NCBI GenBank assembly: GCA_026709625.1
Contig: JAPOSR010000052.1
Location: 1-64,000, forward strand
Length of the DNA stretch: 64,000 nucleotides
Reading direction: 5' to 3'
Source of the DNA: Chloroflexota bacterium
GTDB lineage: Bacteria > Chloroflexota > Anaerolineae > Aggregatilineales > Phototrophicaceae
Shown: in pieces, positions 60,016 to 64,000 of the stretch
Position numbering within the stretch: position 1 is the first letter of the stretch
How the letters are laid out: the number at the start of each line of letters is the position of its first letter
Program-made: the position numbers and the translations under genes
The notes under the pieces: generated by a model
Told to the model about the DNA's origin: nothing
Database searches by the model: none
Seen by the model: only the letters and a program-made list of their open reading frames with translations

Positions 60016-62415
60016 TTGCCCGGCAACAAGACTCGCATATTCAACGACATCCACAATGCCAGGCTGGAACGCGATGGCACCTTCGAACGCTGCTTGCTGG
60101 CTCTGCCCGAGCAGGTCGTCTTCCCGCATGTCTTGAGCATGATCCCGCTCGCCTCGCAAGACTTTGAAGAGTCGGCGCTTGGCGCCAAGCGGCGCGGGCA
60201 GACTGTCATCACCTGCAAACTATCCGTCAGCCCGCTAGGTCCCAACACGCTTGAGCATATACACCGCATCGGAACGGAGGTCGCGCTGGGCGAATTCGTC
60301 AACCGGCCGGGCGAAGGCGCCTATGCCATCGTCCAAGGTCGGCGGCGGGTGCGCATCGTATCGGCGCGGCATGATAAAAACCGCCCGGTCGTCCGCGTCC
60401 GTCCACTGGATGAAGACATGGCAACAGCCGATGAGCGCGCGCAGGTCGAGCTGCTCCGCGAGCTTTTTCAACAAAGCAGCCAGTTCCACGAGGCGCTGTC
60501 GGAAAACGTCGTCAAATACATCTTGTCGCTGGACGAACCGGGCTTGCTCTGCGATGCGCTGGCTGCGACTTTGCCGCTGCCTGCCGATGAAATGCAGCAG
60601 CTGCTCGAGCTGGTAGCTATCCAGGAACGGCTGGATTTGCTGACATTGCTTTTGTCGGCTGAGCTGCGCGAAAGCGAGCTGCGCGACGAAGTTCACTCGC
60701 GCTTGCAAGAAGAGATCGCCGCCAACCAGCGCGAAATGTACCTGCGCGAACAGCTTCGCGTCATCCAGCAGGAGCTCGGCGAAAGCGATGTCTTCCAGCA
60801 AGAAGTGAATGAATTGAAAGAGCGCATCGACAAGGCAAACCTGCCCGCCGAAGCCCAAGAAAAGGCGCTGAAAGAAGTCTCGCGCCTGCATGCCATCCCG
60901 CCAATGTCGCCAGAATCAGGCGTGATTCACACCTACCTGGATCGTCTGCTGACCCTGCCCTGGCAGGTCATAACCGAAGAAAATCTGGACCTGGCGCATG
61001 CCGAAGCGGTTTTGGAACAGGCGCATTATGGACTGGACCGGGTCAAGACGCGCATCATCGAGCACATTGCTGTGCGCAAGCTGGCTCGGGACAAAATGAA
61101 AAGCCCCATCTTGTGCTTTGTCGGTCCGCCCGGCGTCGGCAAGACATCGCTGGGCAAGAGCATCGCCGATGCGCTGGGCTGCAAGTTTTTGCGCATCAGC
61201 CTGGGTGGCGTGCGCGACGAAGCCGAGATTCGCGGGCACCGGCGCACCTACATCGGCTCTATGCCCGGGCGCATCTTGCAGCAGATGGAACGCGCCGAAT
61301 CAATTAACCCTGTTTTTATGTTGGATGAAATCGACAAAATGAGCGCTGATTTTCGCGGCGACCCAGCCTCAGCCATGCTGGAATTGCTCGACCCTGAACA
61401 AAATAGCAAATTTGTCGACCATTATCTGGAAGTCGCTTACGACCTGTCCCATGTAACCTTCATCACCACCGCCAACGACCTGTATGCCATCCCCGAGGCG
61501 CTGGAAGATCGCCTGGAAGTCATCGATTTCAAAGGCTATTCTGAAGAAGACAAAATTGAAATCGCGCGGCGTTTTTTGATCCCCAAGCAGTTGGAAGCCC
61601 ATGGCATCGTGGCGGCGAACATTCGCTTCTCGCAAGCGGCGCTGCGGCAAGTCATCCGTCATTACACATACGAAAGCGGCGTGCGCAGCCTAGAGCGCGA
61701 AATCGCCAAGGTCTGCCGCAAGACAGCCCGCAAAATAGCGGCAGACCTTGCCTTTCCGCGGCGCATCCTGCCTGCCACGGTCGAGAAGCTGCTGGGGCCG
61801 CCCAAAATACTGGATTCCAAGGTCAATCGCAGCGACGCGGTCGGCATCGTCAGCGGATTGGTATGGACTCCCAACGGCGGCGAGATCCAAACAGTCGAAG
61901 CGACGCTGGTGCCCGGCAAAGGCAATATGACACTGACCGGGCAGCTGGGCGATGTGCTGCAAGAATCGGCGCATATTGCCTTGAGCTACCTGCGAGCGCG
62001 GGCAGCGCAATTCAACCTGGAAGCCGATTGCTTCGAAGCTGTGGATATTCATATTCACATGCCCGAAGGTGCCGTGCCCAAAGATGGTCCCTCGGCGGGC
62101 ATCACCCTGACGACAGCGCTGATTTCAGCATTCACCGACCGCGCCGCCAGAGCCGACATCGCTATGACCGGCGAAATCACCCTGCGCGGGACAATTTTGC
62201 CGGTGGGCGGCGTCGTCGAAAAGATCCTGGCAGCCCGTCGCCGCGGCATTCCCCAGATCATCCTGCCCAAAGACAACCAAAAAGACTTGCATGATCTGCC
62301 CAAAGCCGCGCTGCGTGATGTGCAGATTCGCTTCGTCAACGACATGCAGACGGCGCTGGAGCTGGTTTTGGCTGCCGCCGCAGCGGAAAAACCCGCGTCC
62401 GGCGCGGCTGATTAA
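60016..62415 (+). CDS. lon: ATP-dependent Lon protease
   Basis: 799-residue AAA+ serine protease that degrades misfolded and regulatory proteins in the cytosol. N-terminal LAN domain (VVFPHVLSMIPL; ALGEFVNRPGEGAYAIVQGR), a long coiled coil (EEIAANQREMYLREQLRVIQ, a typical Lon segment), Walker A GPPGVGKTS from residue 370, Walker B PVFMLDEIDKM, and the catalytic dyad Ser693 in KDGPSAGIT and Lys736 in GGVVEKILAA. The start is TTG 60016 with AAAAGGAT 5 bases upstream; no in-frame ATG is near. The stop overlaps the next ATG (TAATG). Confidence 0.96.
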   Translation: MPGNKTRIFNDIHNARLERDGTFERCLLALPEQVVFPHVLSMIPLASQDFEESALGAKRRGQTVITCKLSVSPLGPNTLEHIHRIGTEVALGEFVNRPGEGAYAIVQGRRRVRIVSARHDKNRPVVRVRPLDEDMATADERAQVELLRELFQQSSQFHEALSENVVKYILSLDEPGLLCDALAATLPLPADEMQQLLELVAIQERLDLLTLLLSAELRESELRDEVHSRLQEEIAANQREMYLREQLRVIQQELGESDVFQQEVNELKERIDKANLPAEAQEKALKEVSRLHAIPPMSPESGVIHTYLDRLLTLPWQVITEENLDLAHAEAVLEQAHYGLDRVKTRIIEHIAVRKLARDKMKSPILCFVGPPGVGKTSLGKSIADALGCKFLRISLGGVRDEAEIRGHRRTYIGSMPGRILQQMERAESINPVFMLDEIDKMSADFRGDPASAMLELLDPEQNSKFVDHYLEVAYDLSHVTFITTANDLYAIPEALEDRLEVIDFKGYSEEDKIEIARRFLIPKQLEAHGIVAANIRFSQAALRQVIRHYTYESGVRSLEREIAKVCRKTARKIAADLAFPRRILPATVEKLLGPPKILDSKVNRSDAVGIVSGLVWTPNGGEIQTVEATLVPGKGNMTLTGQLGDVLQESAHIALSYLRARAAQFNLEADCFEAVDIHIHMPEGAVPKDGPSAGITLTTALISAFTDRAARADIAMTGEITLRGTILPVGGVVEKILAARRRGIPQIILPKDNQKDLHDLPKAALRDVQIRFVNDMQTALELVLAAAAAEKPASGAAD

Positions 62416-63974
62416 TGCGCCAGCCGATTATGCCACGCGGGCTGCCAGTGTTCTTCGCCCTGCTCGTGCTGGGGGCATGCAGCGCGTTCAGCCAGCCGGC
62501 CGCCACCCCCACCGCAACTGCGACGCCAATGCCGCTGCCGAGCGCGACGCCCACCGCCACACTCGCTCCCACCGCGACGCCGACAGCAACGCCCAGTCCG
62601 CTGCCCAGCGCGACGCCGACAAGCTCGCCCACTCCGTCCCGCACGCCCAAGCCAACCATTGCGCCGCCGCCGTCCGCCCAGCTGGTCTTTGACAACTGGG
62701 AGCTGCTCGACCTGCCGGATGCGGTCCGCGAAGGCACTGGCAGCCCGCTTGTGGCATTTATCAGCGCCAACCGCCAACAGACCATCGGCAATATCGCCAC
62801 CGCGCTGCCCTTCACTGGCGTCCAGACGCTCTATTTCGCCTCGCCAGCGCGCGCCTTTCCCCGCATTCCCGTCCTCGAGCTGCAATCGGCGCAGCTGCTG
62901 GAAGTCTTCTTGGCGCCACGCGGCAATGCCTTGGCATTTGCGCGAGAAGCCGACAGCCCAAGCCAGGCTGGCTTGTACATTTTTAATATGAACCTGGGGC
63001 TCGTCGCGCGGGTGCTGCCGGGCGCAAACCCCTTGCTGCAGCGCGGCATTTATTCTGAACCGGTTTTTTCGCCCGATGGCTCGCAACTCGCTTTGACAGC
63101 CGCCATGGGTTTTGACCTGGATATCTTCCTTGTCAACATGCGTGACGGCAGCAGCGCAAGAATCAGCCACAGCGATGCGCATGAATTCTGGCCAAGCTGG
63201 TCGCCAGATGGGCGCTATATCGCCTTTGTCTCCGACCGCGCCGAATGCCCGACTTGGAACCCCAACCAGCCCGATGCCTGCGACGCGCGCCGCCAGCCAC
63301 CGCCCAACAGTGGGCAAATTTATCTGCACGAGCTGGCAAGTGGCGAGGCAACGCGCTTGTCCGATGTCAAAACACACGAAGCGCCAAGCTGGATTAATGA
63401 ATCGCTGCTGGCTTTTTCCAGCGGCAACCCGTTTGATTTGCTGAATCCGCAGCGGCGCATTTGGCAGGCAACTATCGAAACTGGCGAAGCGCGCGCGCTG
63501 CGTTTGCCCGACGACTCGGCGACCAGCTATGTATCCGAAGCCTGGTCGCCCAGCGGGATCCGCGTGTTGACGCAGCTGGCGGACACCGACAATCGCGCCG
63601 CCCTGCTGCTGGCGGATGGGACGTTGGTGGCGGAAGACTTCAGCCTGGCATTCCCGCGCTTTGGCATGGTGGCGGATTGGTCGCCCAATGGCGGACGCCT
63701 GGCGATCGGCGGCAGCGGCGGCAACTGTCCCTATGGCGTGCGCGTCAAAAATGGCGCTTTCGAATCAATCGCGAATGGCAGCCCACCGCCGACCATGTGC
63801 GACCCGCAATATTCGCCAGATGGCGAGTACCTGGCCTTCAGTGGCGTGAATCCGCGCGTGGACGGGCGCAGCGATGTCTATGTCGCCAGCACCAATGGAT
63901 TCGGCGCGACCAGCCTGACCAGCGACCTGCGGGGCCAGATCAAGTTAATCGGCTGGGTGGGCGGACGGCCATAG
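62415..63974 (+). CDS. Beta-propeller (TolB/PD40-like) lipoprotein with Thr-Pro linker
   Basis: 519 residues. N-terminal signal VFFALLVLGACS with lipobox L-G-A-C, then a ~60-residue linker of repeated A-T-P-T/S units (about 62500-62680), a common spacer in Chloroflexota lipoproteins. The rest holds WD40-like/PD40 blades recognised by FSPDGSQLALTA, WSPDGRYIAFVSDRAE, WSPSGIRVLTQL, WSPNGGRLAIGGSG and YSPDGEYLAFSG. It probably binds a protein or glycan partner outside the cell. The start codon overlaps the lon stop, so it is translationally coupled to lon, an unexpected pairing. Confidence 0.8.
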   Translation: MRQPIMPRGLPVFFALLVLGACSAFSQPAATPTATATPMPLPSATPTATLAPTATPTATPSPLPSATPTSSPTPSRTPKPTIAPPPSAQLVFDNWELLDLPDAVREGTGSPLVAFISANRQQTIGNIATALPFTGVQTLYFASPARAFPRIPVLELQSAQLLEVFLAPRGNALAFAREADSPSQAGLYIFNMNLGLVARVLPGANPLLQRGIYSEPVFSPDGSQLALTAAMGFDLDIFLVNMRDGSSARISHSDAHEFWPSWSPDGRYIAFVSDRAECPTWNPNQPDACDARRQPPPNSGQIYLHELASGEATRLSDVKTHEAPSWINESLLAFSSGNPFDLLNPQRRIWQATIETGEARALRLPDDSATSYVSEAWSPSGIRVLTQLADTDNRAALLLADGTLVAEDFSLAFPRFGMVADWSPNGGRLAIGGSGGNCPYGVRVKNGAFESIANGSPPPTMCDPQYSPDGEYLAFSGVNPRVDGRSDVYVASTNGFGATSLTSDLRGQIKLIGWVGGRP

Positions 63975-64000
63975 CCCCCGATAGCGGCGGATGCTAGACT

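Noticed and set aside
1..64000. CRISPR arrays, tRNA/rRNA genes, transposases, prophage genes
   Set aside because: No spaced direct repeats, cloverleaf-like segments, rRNA words or mobile-element proteins were recognised by reading; a tRNAscan/Infernal run would settle the RNA part.

Overview
The window is about 64 kb of GC-rich (roughly 60-65 % by eye), densely packed bacterial chromosome. It carries about 54 protein genes, mostly joined in short operons with 1-4 bp stop/start overlaps. I found no rRNA, tRNA, CRISPR array, prophage or insertion sequence. Chloroflexota (Anaerolineae-like) is my best guess for the source. The reasons are a LysW-type aminoadipate lysine cluster, lipoproteins with Thr-Pro-rich linkers, the sigma-70 C-terminal half, and several multi-domain membrane proteins of the kind seen in that phylum. 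This is inference from protein flavour, not a search result.

Layout. 1-1.1 kb: a sigma-70 gene whose first ~480 bases are AT-rich and proteobacterial-looking, joined to a GC-rich C-terminal half. This is probably an assembly chimera at a contig edge. 1.2-8.8 kb: a GNAT acetyltransferase, a 7TM-GAF-HTH regulator, an FtsK/SpoIIIE translocase, a truncated membrane-anchored XseA-like protein, then (minus strand) an SRAP protein and two small membrane proteins. 8.9-13.8 kb: a DUF2344 protein and its radical-SAM partner, split by psuG and a DinB gene, then an alpha/beta hydrolase. 14-20.1 kb: murF-like, ddl, a membrane glycosyltransferase, an RluB/RsuA pseudouridine synthase and plsC. 20.4-26.1 kb: MFS permease, nagZ, AmiE-like serine hydrolase, amino-sugar kinase and murQ, which together form a muropeptide-recycling operon. 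26.1-28.1 kb: crotonase, fabD and rpmF on the minus strand.

28.2-38.8 kb: fructosamine kinase, then lysW-lysX-lysY-lysZ-lysJ-lysK-homocitrate synthase, a convergent MFS gene, and the two homoaconitase subunits. This is the alpha-aminoadipate lysine route with LysW as amino-group carrier. Homoisocitrate dehydrogenase and the aminoadipate aminotransferase are not in the window. The lysW leader contains a 15-codon reading frame with four Lys codons, followed by mutually exclusive antiterminator and terminator hairpins. This predicts ribosome-mediated attenuation and is the most interesting regulatory signal here.

38.9-64 kb: comM, ppc, an M1-like lipoprotein peptidase, a UbiA prenyltransferase, a CCA-transferase-family gene, a CcdA-thioredoxin fusion with a separate TlpA protein, a DUF2085 membrane protein, coiled-coil and zinc-ribbon proteins, a ylmG-ylmE-ylmD (yggT-yggS-pgeF) group, comF, hpf, a surface-glycan operon with two GT2 enzymes and a Ca-loop secreted protein, lon, and a beta-propeller lipoprotein.

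Two intergenic copies of a structured repeat (near 13.9 and 20.2 kb, opposite orientations) share a nested hairpin with a compensatory base-pair change.
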